Below are positions 26,747 to 36,520 of a DNA stretch of 44,438 bases, one piece after another (position 1 is the stretch's first letter; every line of letters begins with the position of its first letter). The DNA comes from Flavimaricola sp. Its GTDB lineage: Bacteria; Pseudomonadota; Alphaproteobacteria; Rhodobacterales; Rhodobacteraceae. The notes beneath the pieces were generated by a model. It was not told the DNA's origin and searched no databases. It saw only the letters and a program-made list of their open reading frames with translations. The DNA is taken from NCBI GenBank assembly GCA_029255105.1, contig JAQWWH010000051.1, forward strand, positions 1 through 44,438, read 5' to 3'. Position numbers and translations under genes: made by a program.

Positions 26747-29308
26747 TCACACAACTTCCTGTATACGCCGCCGTTCGAGAATTGCCAGCTGGGCGGCGGA
26801 AAGTCGCGCAACGGGAACTCGAAACGGCGAGCATGAGACGTAGTCAAACCCCTGCGTCCGGCAAAATTCGATCGCGGTACGGCTGCCCCCATGCTCTCCA
26901 CAGATCGAAAGCGTAACGTCAGGCCGCCCCATGCGGCCCCGCTCTGCCCCGATCTTCAACAGCTCACCCACCCCTTCGATGTCGAGGGTGTGGAACGGGT
27001 CCTCGGGATAGACGCCCTGCTTGACGTAGGCTGACATAAAGCGGCCCGCGTCGTCGCGGGACAGGCCATAGGTCATCTGTGTCAGGTCGTTGGTGCCAAA
27101 GGACAGAAATGCCGAATGCTCTGCAATGTCCGCGGCCCGCAGTGCTGCCCTGGGCGTTTCGACCATCACCCCAAGGCGATAGGCAAAGTCCACCCCGGTT
27201 TCGGAACGAACGGTGGCGGCCACTGCATCGACACGGGCCTTGACCAGTTCCACCTCGCGCATGGCGCTCACAAGCGGGATCATGATCTCGGGCACCACCG
27301 GATCGCCAGACCGACCGGCCCAGACGGCGGCCTGAAAGATCGCGCGGGCCTGCATCTCGTAGATCTCGGGCACCGTGATGCCAAGGCGGACGCCGCGCAG
27401 GCCCAACATTGGGTTGTATTCGGCCATCGCTTCGACCCGGGCTGTCACGTCGGACAGCGGCAGCGCCAGACCTTCGGCCAATTCGCGCAATCCCGCCTTG
27501 TCCGACGGCAGGAACTCATGAAGTGGCGGATCGAACAGGCGGATGCAAACCGGCTTGCCGCGCATAATCTCAAACAGTTCGGTAAAGTCGCCGCGCTGCA
27601 TAGGCATAAGCCGTTCCAGCACTGTCCGACGCTCCGCCGCGCTGTCGGCAAAGATCATCTCGCGCATCATCCCGATGCGGTCGCCTTCAAAGAACATATG
27701 CTCTGTCCGGCACAAACCGATGCCTTCGGCGTCGAAATTGCGGGCGGTCTGGGCATCGGCCGGGGTGTCGGCATTGGCCCGGACCCCAATATCGCGAAAG
27801 CTGTCCGACCAGTCCAGCAAGGTGCGGAACGCCGTATCAAGGGCCGCCTCCAGCATCGCAGGTTCACCGGCCAGAACCTCGCCACTGGTGCCGTCCACGG
27901 TGATCACTTCGCCCTCGGCAAGCTTGCGACCACCCGGGGCAATGACCAGCTTTTTCTTGCGGTCGATGACCAGATCTGACGCGCCTACGACACAGGGCAG
28001 ACCCAGACCACGACCAATGACGGCGGCATGGCTGGTGATGCCACCGCGCACCGTCAACACACCTTCGGCGGCATGCATGCCCCGAATATCCTCGGGCGTG
28101 GTTTCGCGACGGACGAGTATGCAATGCTCCCCCCGCGCGGCACAGGCCTGCGCATCGTCGGCACTGAACACGATACGCCCGGTCGCAGCACCGGGGCTGG
28201 CAGCGATACCCGTCACGATCCGGTCCCGGACAGCGGTCGGATCGACCTGCCGGTGCAGCAATTCGGACAGGGCGGCAGGGGCAACCCGCATCACCGCCTC
28301 TTCACGCGGGATCACCTCATCCTCGGCCAAAGCTACCGCAATCCGGACCGAAGCGCGCGAGGATCGCTGCACCCGGACAGCATCAAGGATGCTGAGCTGG
28401 CCACCGTCGAGCGTGAATTCGATCTGCATCTCTTCGCGCAGGCGGCGGCGGACAAGGCCGCCAAAGGTGATCAGGCTTGCAAACGCCTCGGGGCATTGCT
28501 GCTCAAGTGACTGGCCACGCGGATCGCGGGTCAGGTAAATCGCCCCCTCATCCGCCGTAAGGGCGTCGCGTCCCTGGCTTTGGCTAAGGTAGCGGCCGGT
28601 GATCTGGGGCAGTCCCGTCACGGCATCGACGAACTGGATCACACCCGATCCGCACTCCCCCGATCCGACCCCAAGGGCCATGGCCTGAACCACAAGCCCG
28701 AGCCCCGCATCCACGGGTGCCCCTTTAGCCTCGCGCAAAAGCCGCGCGGTTGTCCCGCTCCAGGCACGCGCCATTGAACGCAGGACCTCGGTCAATTGCA
28801 CGGTCACGTCCTGTGGGAACGGCTCGTCGGTTTCAAACTCATAGGCGGCAAGCGCTGCCTGAAGGGCATCGGCATGCGGCTCATCCGGCAGGTCAAAGGC
28901 ATCGGGGTCCAGCCGGGCCACATGGACGGCGTAGGACTGGATGAACCGCAGATAAAGCGATGTGGCCGGCCCTTCACCAATGACCTTTGACATGGCCGCA
29001 TGGCGGGCGTCTGACATGCCGATGTTCAGGATAGCCCCCGGACCGCCCCAGTCTGGGTCCTGGCTGGACGGGCGGACCGACAAGAGCGGCGCCGCGCCAA
29101 ACGGGTCAAGGATCTGGGCCATGTCGGGCATCCGCCCGGCGGCAATCCCATGGACCGCATCAAAGGACAGGGCGACCGTCACAGGCACCGGCATGTCAAG
29201 CCGGATCAGGCGTTGCAGGCACTTTGCCCGCCCACCATGCACCGATGGCGACATTGCCGCCGTCGGAGTAATAAGCGTAACCTGCTGAAATCTTGCGTGT
29301 TGCTGCAC
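26747..29308 (-). CDS. Pyruvate phosphate dikinase-like PEP-utilising protein with degenerate ATP-grasp domain
   Basis: 853 residues from a GTG start with AAGGTG upstream. The swivelling phosphohistidine domain is intact (GGITSHAAVIGRGLGLPCVV, H427), as is the C-terminal TIM barrel for PEP/pyruvate (GIGLCRTEHMFFEGD, VCIRLFDPPLHEFLP, SFGTNDLTQMTYGLSRDD, SICGEHGG). The N-terminal nucleotide-binding half is eroded against the Clostridium symbiosum enzyme: the Lys22 loop reads HGGRAKC (Lys to Arg), Asp321-x-Glu323 reads QIE, and Leu-Gln335-Thr-Arg337 reads LDAV. Canonical PPDK interconverts ATP, Pi, pyruvate with AMP, PPi, PEP. This one may not do so with ATP. It follows glyS by 71 bases on the same strand. 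Classical annotation would be ppdK; I leave the symbol empty because of the lost residues. Confidence 0.85.
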   Translation of the reverse strand: MQQHARFQQVTLITPTAAMSPSVHGGRAKCLQRLIRLDMPVPVTVALSFDAVHGIAAGRMPDMAQILDPFGAAPLLSVRPSSQDPDWGGPGAILNIGMSDARHAAMSKVIGEGPATSLYLRFIQSYAVHVARLDPDAFDLPDEPHADALQAALAAYEFETDEPFPQDVTVQLTEVLRSMARAWSGTTARLLREAKGAPVDAGLGLVVQAMALGVGSGECGSGVIQFVDAVTGLPQITGRYLSQSQGRDALTADEGAIYLTRDPRGQSLEQQCPEAFASLITFGGLVRRRLREEMQIEFTLDGGQLSILDAVRVQRSSRASVRIAVALAEDEVIPREEAVMRVAPAALSELLHRQVDPTAVRDRIVTGIAASPGAATGRIVFSADDAQACAARGEHCILVRRETTPEDIRGMHAAEGVLTVRGGITSHAAVIGRGLGLPCVVGASDLVIDRKKKLVIAPGGRKLAEGEVITVDGTSGEVLAGEPAMLEAALDTAFRTLLDWSDSFRDIGVRANADTPADAQTARNFDAEGIGLCRTEHMFFEGDRIGMMREMIFADSAAERRTVLERLMPMQRGDFTELFEIMRGKPVCIRLFDPPLHEFLPSDKAGLRELAEGLALPLSDVTARVEAMAEYNPMLGLRGVRLGITVPEIYEMQARAIFQAAVWAGRSGDPVVPEIMIPLVSAMREVELVKARVDAVAATVRSETGVDFAYRLGVMVETPRAALRAADIAEHSAFLSFGTNDLTQMTYGLSRDDAGRFMSAYVKQGVYPEDPFHTLDIEGVGELLKIGAERGRMGRPDVTLSICGEHGGSRTAIEFCRTQGFDYVSCSPFRVPVARLSAAQLAILERRRIQEVV

Positions 29309-29379
29309 TGCGGCACCTTTGTATTCAGGCGCAGCATACGCCCTGACACCTCAGGCGTAAAGGAAAGCCGACAGACCCG

Positions 29380-31476
29380 TCATCCATCCAGCCGCGTCAA
29401 ATCCGCCACGTCGAGGCAAATGATCCGGATCCGGCTTAGCAGGTTCAGGCGGTTGCGCCGCAGGATCGGGTTGTCGTCATTGACCTGCACCGCCGTAAAG
29501 AAGGCATCAATCGGGGCGCGCAGACCGGCCATTGCGGTCATGGCGGTTCCGAAATCCTCGGCAGCCATGGCCGGCTTGATGGCAGCGTTGGCCGCATCAA
29601 GGGCAGTGAACAGCGCTTTTTCCTCAGGGCTTTCGGCGAACTTCGGGTCGGCCCCGTAAGAGTATTCGACCCCGTCCTTTTCTTCGGCCTGGGTGAGGAT
29701 GTTGTTGGCCCGTTTGAACCCTTGCAGCAGGTTTTCCCCGTCGTCGGTTTTCAGGAATGCCGCCAGCGCCTCGGCCCGTTTGACCAGCAGTGTCAGGTCG
29801 TCGTTGCTGGGCATGGCAAGGCAGGCGTCGATGACGTCGTGGGGGATGCCCTGGTCCTTGAGGAAGACCTTGAGGCGGTCGTCGAGGAAGGAGAGGAGGT
29901 TGCCGGTGTCAGCCCCCTCTGCGAAACCCTTGTCCGTGATGCTCTTGGTTGCAAATACAAAGGGGCCGCTGGACGCGTTCAGGCCAACCCGAAGGCGGCT
30001 TTCAAGGATCAACCGAATGACCCCCAACGCCGCCCGCCGCAGCGCAAACGGGTCTTTCGACCCCGTCGGTTTCTCATCAATCGCCCAGAACCCGGTCAGG
30101 GTGTCGATCTTATCGGCCAGCGCCACGGCGACCGAGACCGGTGCCGTCGGCACGTCATCGGTCGGGCCAAGCGGCGAGTAATGTTCCTGACAGGCGGCGG
30201 CGATTGCGTCGGACAGGCCTGCCGCTTTGGCGTAATAGCGGCCCATAAGGCCCTGAAGATCTGGGAATTCCCCGACCATCTCGGATTGCAGATCGGCCTT
30301 GGCGACCGTCGCGGCCTGCCGTGCCTCACCTGCGTCGGCGCCGACCATCGGCGCGATCTCGGCGGCAAGGGCGGCGATGCGGGCGATCCGGTCGGCTTGG
30401 CTCCCCAGCTTGTTGTGGAAGGTCACGTTGGCCAGCCCTTCGGCCATCCCCTCCAGCCCCCCGCTGGCAACGGTGCGCAGGTCGTTCTCCCAAAAGAACT
30501 TTGCGTCCGACAGCCGGGCCGACAGCACCTTGCCATTGCCCGCAAGGATGGTCGCGCCGTGATCCGCCGTCTCGATATTGGCGACGGTGACAAAGCCCTC
30601 AATCCGGTCGGTCGCCGGGTTGCGGACCGAGAAGAACTTTTGGTGCTCCTTCATCGAGGTTTGCAGCACCTCGGGTGGCAGGCCAAGGAAGGCCTCACCA
30701 ATCGGTCCCAACAGGACAACCGGCCATTCGACAAGCCCGGCAACCTCGGCCAGAAGGCCGGCGTCCTGCACCACCTCAAGCCCCCGTGCAAAGGCCTGAT
30801 TGGTCGCGTCGTGCCAGATGGCGTCGGCCCGTTCATCGGCCCGCAGAATAACATGGGCCCGCTTGAGCTTTGTCTCGTAATCCTCGAACGAACGGACGGA
30901 AAATGGCGTCGGTCCCATGAAACGGTGGCCTTGGGTGGCGGCCCCCGCGACGATCCCGTCAACCTCAAGCGGGACAACCTCTGCCCCGGCCTCATCGCTC
31001 AGGATGCACAGGATCGAATGGAGCGGGCGGACCCAGCGCAGTGACCCGGCACCCCAGCGCATGGACTTGGGCCAGGGGAAATCGCGGATCGTCTTTTCCA
31101 GCACTTCGGCCACGATCTCGGCGGCCATGCGGCCCGGTTTTTCGATCACGGCAAACAGGACAGCGCCCTTCTTGTCCTCGCGGACCTCCAACTGATCGCG
31201 CGTCAACCCGGTGGAGCGGAGGAAACCCGCCACAGCCTGGTCGGGCGCATCAGCCTTGGGGCCCTTGCGTTCTTCGCGCACAGGCTGGCTTTGGGCGGTC
31301 AGGCCTTCGATGGACAAGGCCAGCCGGCGAGGCGTCGAAAAGGCTGCGGCACCGGCATAGGTCAGACCAGCCTCGACCAGCCCGTCGGTCATCAGGCGGC
31401 GCAGGTTTTCAGCGGCCTTGACCTGCATACGCGCAGGAATTTCCTCGGAAAAAAGCTCGATCAGCAGGTCGGGCAT
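29380..31476 (-). CDS. glyS: Glycine-tRNA ligase beta subunit
   Basis: 698 residues. Partner of GlyQ in the alpha2beta2 glycyl-tRNA synthetase; it supplies tRNA binding and an HD-like and anticodon-binding region. The N-terminus [18 protein letters not shown] is the family signature, followed by GHRFMGPTPFSV, EHQKFFSVRN and the C-terminal FDPFALRR-type helix (KDPFALRRAALGVIRLILES). The start overlaps the stop of the DUF6446-like gene (TAATG), so the operon glyQ-DUF6446-glyS is translationally coupled. Confidence 0.98.
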   Translation of the reverse strand: MPDLLIELFSEEIPARMQVKAAENLRRLMTDGLVEAGLTYAGAAAFSTPRRLALSIEGLTAQSQPVREERKGPKADAPDQAVAGFLRSTGLTRDQLEVREDKKGAVLFAVIEKPGRMAAEIVAEVLEKTIRDFPWPKSMRWGAGSLRWVRPLHSILCILSDEAGAEVVPLEVDGIVAGAATQGHRFMGPTPFSVRSFEDYETKLKRAHVILRADERADAIWHDATNQAFARGLEVVQDAGLLAEVAGLVEWPVVLLGPIGEAFLGLPPEVLQTSMKEHQKFFSVRNPATDRIEGFVTVANIETADHGATILAGNGKVLSARLSDAKFFWENDLRTVASGGLEGMAEGLANVTFHNKLGSQADRIARIAALAAEIAPMVGADAGEARQAATVAKADLQSEMVGEFPDLQGLMGRYYAKAAGLSDAIAAACQEHYSPLGPTDDVPTAPVSVAVALADKIDTLTGFWAIDEKPTGSKDPFALRRAALGVIRLILESRLRVGLNASSGPFVFATKSITDKGFAEGADTGNLLSFLDDRLKVFLKDQGIPHDVIDACLAMPSNDDLTLLVKRAEALAAFLKTDDGENLLQGFKRANNILTQAEEKDGVEYSYGADPKFAESPEEKALFTALDAANAAIKPAMAAEDFGTAMTAMAGLRAPIDAFFTAVQVNDDNPILRRNRLNLLSRIRIICLDVADLTRLDG

Positions 31477-32006
31477 TATTGCAGCCTTTCGGGAGCGGGC
31501 GGGCAGCCCTCGGGGGCGGGATTTCCGTCAAAGACGACCTCGCCGCAGTGGTTGATCTGGTGCCAGGCAAAGGCCCGGCCGTCGTCGTAGACGGCGACAA
31601 CGCGGTCGATGCCGTAGGTGATGTTCTCCACCCCAAGGAAGGCAATCGCCTCGCCGGTTTCAAGCGCCTCGCCCAGGGTGTTGGCGTCAAAACAGTCAAA
31701 CCAGCCCGGGGCCACCAAAGGCTCTGCATCCGGGTAGGTGAAGTAGGTTTCCGTCAACATCGCCTGGCTAAGCGGTGTTTCAAAGCAGGCCCGGTACCGG
31801 ACCGGAGACGAGTCGCTGTTGATCGCCTTGAAGTTTTCAAACAAGATCGGCTCTGGTTCCTCAGAATACAGGGAGACCAATTGCACATTTCCCGCCTCTT
31901 CGGCGGTGACCTCAACATAGTAGGCGTAGATCTGAAGGTAATAGAGGGCCACGCCCGCGATTAATGCGCTCATCACAATCCCCACTATGGCGATGCGGCC
32001 AATCAC
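31476..32006 (-). CDS. DUF6446-like membrane-anchored protein between glyQ and glyS
   Basis: 176 residues from the GTG at 32006, which overlaps the glyQ stop as GTGA; a GTG at 32015 is an alternative. An N-terminal membrane helix ([20 protein letters not shown]) is followed by a periplasmic domain with [60 protein letters not shown] and a C-terminal CGEVVFDG-x4-EGCPP. Four cysteines are spaced so that two disulphides could form. I recall this arrangement as DUF6446 in Rhodobacterales, always beside the glycyl-tRNA synthetase genes. The function is unknown, and why a secreted-domain protein sits inside a tRNA-synthetase operon is unexplained. Confidence 0.85.
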   Translation of the reverse strand: MIGRIAIVGIVMSALIAGVALYYLQIYAYYVEVTAEEAGNVQLVSLYSEEPEPILFENFKAINSDSSPVRYRACFETPLSQAMLTETYFTYPDAEPLVAPGWFDCFDANTLGEALETGEAIAFLGVENITYGIDRVVAVYDDGRAFAWHQINHCGEVVFDGNPAPEGCPPAPERLQ

Positions 32007-32923
32007 GCCGCCCACCCCCCGGCTTCGGTCTGGACAAAGGCATCCGCGCAGGCTTTGGCCAAGGCACGGACACGCCCGATATAAGCCTGCCTTTCCGTGA
32101 CCGAGATGACGCCGCGCGCGTCCAGCAGGTTGAACAGATGGCTGGCCTTGATGCATTGGTCATAGGCCGGGTGGGCCATGATGATCCGCTTGCCGGTCTT
32201 TGGGTCCTCGGCCGGGACTGTCAGCAACCGCGCGCATTCCGCCTCTGCATCCTCGAAATGGCGCAAAAGGGCCTCGGTCGTGGCAGCGTCAAAGTTGTGA
32301 CGCGAGTACTCTTCTTCGGTCTGGCGGAAGATGTCGCCATAGGTCAGCGGGATCGGCGTCTGGGGATCGTTGAACGGCATGTCCATGACATGGTCAACGC
32401 CCAGAACATACATCGCCAGCCGCTCTAACCCGTAGGTCAGCTCGCCGGACACAGGGCGGCAATCGTGCCCGCCGACCTGCTGGAAATAGGTGAACTGCGA
32501 CACCTCCATGCCGTCACACCACACTTCCCAGCCAAGGCCCCAGGCGCCAAGCGTCGGGCTTTCCCAGTCGTCTTCGACAAAGCGGATGTCGTGCAGGCTG
32601 GCATCAATCCCGATGGCGGCCAGCGATCCCAGATAAAGGTCCTGCAGATCGGGCGGCGAGGGTTTAATGATGACCTGATACTGGTAATAGTGCTGCAAAC
32701 GGTTGGGGTTTTCACCATAGCGCCCGTCTGTCGGACGGCGCGACGGCTGGACATAGGCCGCGGCCCAGGACCGGCTGCCCAGCGCCCGCAGGGTGGTCGC
32801 GGGGTGAAAGGTCCCTGCCCCGACTTCCATGTCATAGGGTTGCAGGATGGCACAGCCCTTGGACGCCCAATAGGACTGAAGCCGCAGGATGATCTCCTGA
32901 AAGCTGCGGGGGGTTGTGGACAT
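32003..32923 (-). CDS. glyQ: Glycine-tRNA ligase alpha subunit
   Basis: 306 residues. Class II synthetase catalytic subunit that activates glycine. [20 protein letters not shown] is the family N-terminus; the class II core appears in [20 protein letters not shown] and [14 protein letters not shown], with motif-3-like [16 protein letters not shown]. The ATG at 32923 with GAGG upstream is chosen; the frame is open to 33217 but the extra part is not homologous. It is the first gene of the operon with the DUF6446-like gene and glyS. Its promoter region faces the divergent pseudoprotease gene. Confidence 0.98.
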   Translation of the reverse strand: MSTTPRSFQEIILRLQSYWASKGCAILQPYDMEVGAGTFHPATTLRALGSRSWAAAYVQPSRRPTDGRYGENPNRLQHYYQYQVIIKPSPPDLQDLYLGSLAAIGIDASLHDIRFVEDDWESPTLGAWGLGWEVWCDGMEVSQFTYFQQVGGHDCRPVSGELTYGLERLAMYVLGVDHVMDMPFNDPQTPIPLTYGDIFRQTEEEYSRHNFDAATTEALLRHFEDAEAECARLLTVPAEDPKTGKRIIMAHPAYDQCIKASHLFNLLDARGVISVTERQAYIGRVRALAKACADAFVQTEAGGWAA

Positions 32924-33106
32924 GGGCAAACCTCGGGGTTGGGCAGACCTGCGTTCCATATTGCGGGTGCCCGCCGGGGTCAATTGGAAGGGCCTTCTTG
33001 CCACGCTGTGACAATTCCGTGAATGGGCGGTGAAAATCCTGCTGCACCTGCCCGGTTCTCTGCTAAATTGCCCGCTGAACACGGATTTTTTGCGGGATGG
33101 GTCGTT

Positions 33107-34891
33107 TTGACGAGAGATGTATTGAGAGGGGCTCTGGCGGGCTTGTTGCTGTCGGGCTTTTTTTCGGGTGCAGGTTGGGCACAACAGAACGGTGTTTGGG
33201 TACAGGTTGAGGCGCAACCTACACTTGTTCGCGGCCAGAACCGTGCACGCGACTATGCGCAGGTGGTACCAAATGTGAACGGCTATGCCATCGGATCGGG
33301 CTGGTACGTCGTCGCCTTAGGTCCATTCGCCCCCGAGACTGCGCTGAATGTGCTGGAAGAGTTGCGCGGCCAAAGATCGATTCCAGCCGACAGCTATATC
33401 GTCGATGGCAGCCAGTTCCTGCAGCAATTCTGGCCCATCGGCGCAACGCTTGACCAAACGCCCGCCCCGATTGTAACCGCCCCCGTTGCCACCGCCCCCG
33501 TTGTCACCGTGCCCGAGACAGCGGCGGTTGCCGAACCTATCGCCGCTGAGCCTGTCATCGTAGCGGACGAGACGGTCGGTCAGGCCCGCGCCAGCGAAGC
33601 CCTTCTGGATCGGTCCGAGCGTGAGGCCCTGCAGATCGCTCTGCAATGGGCCGGCTTCTACAACTCTTCCATCGATGGGGCCTTTGGGCGCGGAACCCGG
33701 GGGGCCATGTCCAACTGGCAGGCCGCCAACGGCTATGAGCCGACCGGCGTTTTGACGAGCTTGCAGCGCGCGCACCTTGTCGGTGCCTACAATGCGGTCC
33801 TTGATGGCATGGACATGGAGCTGGTGCGCGACGACGCGACCGGAATCGAGATCGAAGTACCCTCCGGCGTGGTGTCATTTGCCGCCTACGCCCCGCCGTT
33901 CGCCCGCTTTGAGGCGACAGGCGATCTTGATGCGACGGTTCTGCTGATTTCGCAGCCTGGCGATCAGACCCGGCTTTTCGGCCTTTATGAAATTCTTCAG
34001 ACCCTTGAGATCGTCCCCGCCGACGGCCCGCGCGAGCGTGACAACGACAGTTTCTTCATCGAGGGGATCGACGGCGACCGCCACACCTATATTACTGCCT
34101 CCCTGTCGGGCGGGGCGATCAAGGGCTTTGCCCTAGTCTGGCCTGCCGGCGGTGAGGCGCGTCGGGACCGCATTCTCGATATCATGCAGGCAAGCTTTGT
34201 CATCAATGATGGTGTCCTTGATCCTGGATTGACCAGCCCGGGCGAAGAGCAGGCGGTTGACCTGATCTCAGGGCTTGCCATTCGGCAACCGATCCTGTCC
34301 CGCTCGGGCTTTTACATCGACGCAGAAGGGACCGTGCTGACGACCCTTGAGGCGGTGGAAGGCTGCGGTGAAGTGGTTCTGGACGGCACCCATGTCGCCC
34401 AGGTCGTTCATCGCGACGACCAGCTGGGGCTGGCCGTTCTACGCTCTGACGATCAAATCTCGCCGCTTGACGTGGCCGCCTTTCAGTCCGGGACACCGCG
34501 TCTTCAGGCAGAGGTTGCGGTGGCGGGTTACCCCTACGGTGGCCTTTTGGCGGCCCCTGCCGTCACGTTTGGGACTCTTGCAGACTTGCAGGGCCTAAAT
34601 GGCGAACAAGAGGTAAAACGATTGTCGATCCAGACCCATCCCGGTGATGCCGGTGGCCCAGTCCTTGACAACGGTGGGGCCGTTCTGGGGATGCTCTTGC
34701 CCAAAGAGCCGCGCAACGGTCAGGTCCTGCCAGCCGAAGTCAGCTACTCGATCAACGCAAGCTCGATCAACGCGTCGCTTGATGCCGCAGGCATTGGGTA
34801 TCGGACGACCACCTCGGTTCAGGCCATGACGCCCGAGCTTTTGACCCGCGAGGCAGGCGCCCTAACGGTTCTGGTCAGCTGCTGGGAATAA
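33107..34891 (+). CDS. Exported peptidoglycan-binding protein with inactive trypsin-like domain
   Basis: 594 residues from a TTG at 33107 that opens a signal peptide ([20 protein letters not shown], then AQQ); an ATG at 33023 would put 28 unrelated residues in front. A SPOR-like segment ([30 protein letters not shown]) is followed by a P/V/A-rich linker, a peptidoglycan-binding repeat ([20 protein letters not shown], then [16 protein letters not shown]), an uncharacterised middle domain and a C-terminal trypsin/HtrA-like beta-barrel. The three catalytic positions are lost: TTLEAV has Glu where His is expected (34349), QLGLAVL has Gly where Asp is expected (34427) and GDAGGPV has Ala where Ser is expected (34649). 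It is probably a wall-associated binding or scaffold protein. Divergent from glyQ. Confidence 0.87.
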   Translation: MTRDVLRGALAGLLLSGFFSGAGWAQQNGVWVQVEAQPTLVRGQNRARDYAQVVPNVNGYAIGSGWYVVALGPFAPETALNVLEELRGQRSIPADSYIVDGSQFLQQFWPIGATLDQTPAPIVTAPVATAPVVTVPETAAVAEPIAAEPVIVADETVGQARASEALLDRSEREALQIALQWAGFYNSSIDGAFGRGTRGAMSNWQAANGYEPTGVLTSLQRAHLVGAYNAVLDGMDMELVRDDATGIEIEVPSGVVSFAAYAPPFARFEATGDLDATVLLISQPGDQTRLFGLYEILQTLEIVPADGPRERDNDSFFIEGIDGDRHTYITASLSGGAIKGFALVWPAGGEARRDRILDIMQASFVINDGVLDPGLTSPGEEQAVDLISGLAIRQPILSRSGFYIDAEGTVLTTLEAVEGCGEVVLDGTHVAQVVHRDDQLGLAVLRSDDQISPLDVAAFQSGTPRLQAEVAVAGYPYGGLLAAPAVTFGTLADLQGLNGEQEVKRLSIQTHPGDAGGPVLDNGGAVLGMLLPKEPRNGQVLPAEVSYSINASSINASLDAAGIGYRTTTSVQAMTPELLTREAGALTVLVSCWE

Positions 34892-34903
34892 ATTAGGTAG
34901 AGT

Positions 34904-34916
34904 GGGCCAAAGGCCC
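34904..34916. terminator. Weak hairpin between convergent genes
   Basis: GGGCC-AAA-GGCCC lies between the stop of the pseudoprotease gene (34891) and the stop of the ThDP enzyme gene (34925). There is no T-run, so a terminator role is only suggested by position. Confidence 0.3.
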
Positions 34917-34924
34917 GTCCCGCC

Positions 34925-36520
34925 TTAGCCGGCTGCAATATCCGGTGTGATCCGGATCAGTGTCGGCCCATCGGCGGCAAAGGCGGACTGCACGGCCTGT
35001 GTCATCTCTTCCAAGGTCCGAGGTGCTGCGGCGTAGGCGCCATAAGCCTGCGCCAACAACAAGAAATCGGGATTGCGCTGAACAACTGCGTTCGGCGCGA
35101 TCTGCGCGGCGACCATCGATTGCTCAATCTCGCCCAGTTTGCCGTTGTCCCAAAGGATGATTGGCAAGGGCAGGCCCAGTTCCACCGCAACGGCAAGTTC
35201 CTGCACCGAATACTGGAACCCGTAATCCCCCGCGATGGCCAGCGTCGGAAGGCCCTTGCGCCCGATGGCCCCCCCAATCGCCGCAGGAAGCGCATAGCCC
35301 AGGGTTCCGAAACCATAGGGGTGATGCCAATGCCCGGGCCGGTCCATCGGCCAGACCTCCTTGGCGGCATAGGCAAACTGGGTCATGTCCGAATAGATCA
35401 TCGTGCCGGGCGGCACACAGGACCGCAGGGCCTCGGCGACCGGCAGGATGCCGGGGCGTTCGGCCTCGATCTCGGCCCGCCAATGTTCGCGAAAGCCTGC
35501 GACTTCGCCCGCAGGCCAAGCGGGATCGCGGTCGTTCGGCAATGCCCCGGCCAGCGCCGCCATCGCCTGCCCGGCGTCCCCCGCGATCCTTAGCATGGCC
35601 GGCAGGGACGCCAACTCTTCCGGGTCGATATCAATTCGGATGAGGGGGCAGTTGTGCCCCGGATGCGCCCGCCAAAGATCAACCTCGGACAAGGCGGTCC
35701 CGATGGCCACCACCAGATCGGCCGCCGCAAAGACGGTGGCACTGCCGGGCCGTGCCAGGAAGGCGCCAAAATGCCCGGGCGTGTCGTCCGGGATCAGGCC
35801 GCGTCCGGCATAGGTTGTAAAGCTGGCCGCCCCACTGCGGCCAATCAGGCGGCGGGCTTCGGCCGAATGGGAAGCCGCCCCGCCGCCAAAGACGATCAAC
35901 GGGCGCTCGGCCCCTGCAAGGGCCTCTGCTGCCTGCCCGATCAAACGGGGATCGGGCAATGCGCGCAAAGCGGGCGGTCCCTCCGGGAAACCGGGCGCAG
36001 GACCAGCCCCGGGGGCTGTTGATTGTAACAGCGCGATCGGGGCCGACACATGCTTGGGTCGCGGGCGCGCGCCCGCAAACTCGGCAAAGGCGCGGTCGAT
36101 CAGGGCGTATGCGGCGTCGGCTGTCCGCGCCGTTTCGGACCAGTCGCAGACCGTGCGCGCGGCCCCTTCCTGATCCTTCATCTGGTGCAACTGCCCCCGT
36201 CGGGCAGAGGTCTCGTCCAGGCAGGACGACAGGACCAGCATCGGCACGCTGTCCGAATAGGCCTGACCCATCGGGGTCATGATGTTGCACAAACCCGGAC
36301 CGGTAATGACGTAGCAGACACCTGGTCTGCCCGTCGCCCGGGCATAGCCGTCGGCCATGAAGCCTGCGCCCTGCTCATGGCGGGCCAGGACATGGGTCAG
36401 CCCCGACTCTTCAATGCCCCGGTACATTTCCTGATTATGGACACCCGGAATGCCAAAGATGACCTCGACCCCGCGGTCCTTGAGCATATGGGACAATTGC
36501 GCGCCTAGAGGTCTTTGCAT
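34925..36520 (-). CDS. ThDP-dependent acetolactate synthase-like enzyme, probable 5-guanidino-2-oxopentanoate decarboxylase
   Basis: 531 residues. The N-terminal ThDP domain has FGIPGVHNQEMYRGIEESGL and the catalytic Glu in VLARHEQGAGFMADGYARAT; the middle and C-terminal domains follow (LIVFGGGAASHSAEARRLIG, GFGTLGYALPAAIGGAIGRK). The cofactor motif reads GDYGFQYSVQELA ... WDNGKLGEI, where most relatives have GDG ... NN. The variant and the overall sequence fit AruI-type enzymes, which decarboxylate 2-ketoarginine in arginine catabolism; ordinary acetolactate synthase is unlikely as no small subunit is present. The start overlaps the trkH stop by one base (TGATG), so translation is coupled to the potassium transporter. 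No other arginine catabolic gene is nearby. Confidence 0.8.
   Translation of the reverse strand: MQRPLGAQLSHMLKDRGVEVIFGIPGVHNQEMYRGIEESGLTHVLARHEQGAGFMADGYARATGRPGVCYVITGPGLCNIMTPMGQAYSDSVPMLVLSSCLDETSARRGQLHQMKDQEGAARTVCDWSETARTADAAYALIDRAFAEFAGARPRPKHVSAPIALLQSTAPGAGPAPGFPEGPPALRALPDPRLIGQAAEALAGAERPLIVFGGGAASHSAEARRLIGRSGAASFTTYAGRGLIPDDTPGHFGAFLARPGSATVFAAADLVVAIGTALSEVDLWRAHPGHNCPLIRIDIDPEELASLPAMLRIAGDAGQAMAALAGALPNDRDPAWPAGEVAGFREHWRAEIEAERPGILPVAEALRSCVPPGTMIYSDMTQFAYAAKEVWPMDRPGHWHHPYGFGTLGYALPAAIGGAIGRKGLPTLAIAGDYGFQYSVQELAVAVELGLPLPIILWDNGKLGEIEQSMVAAQIAPNAVVQRNPDFLLLAQAYGAYAAAPRTLEEMTQAVQSAFAADGPTLIRITPDIAAG

Noticed and set aside
29722..31044. A 440-codon plus-strand frame
   Set aside because: It is antisense to glyS, whose reading is certain, and has no ribosome site.
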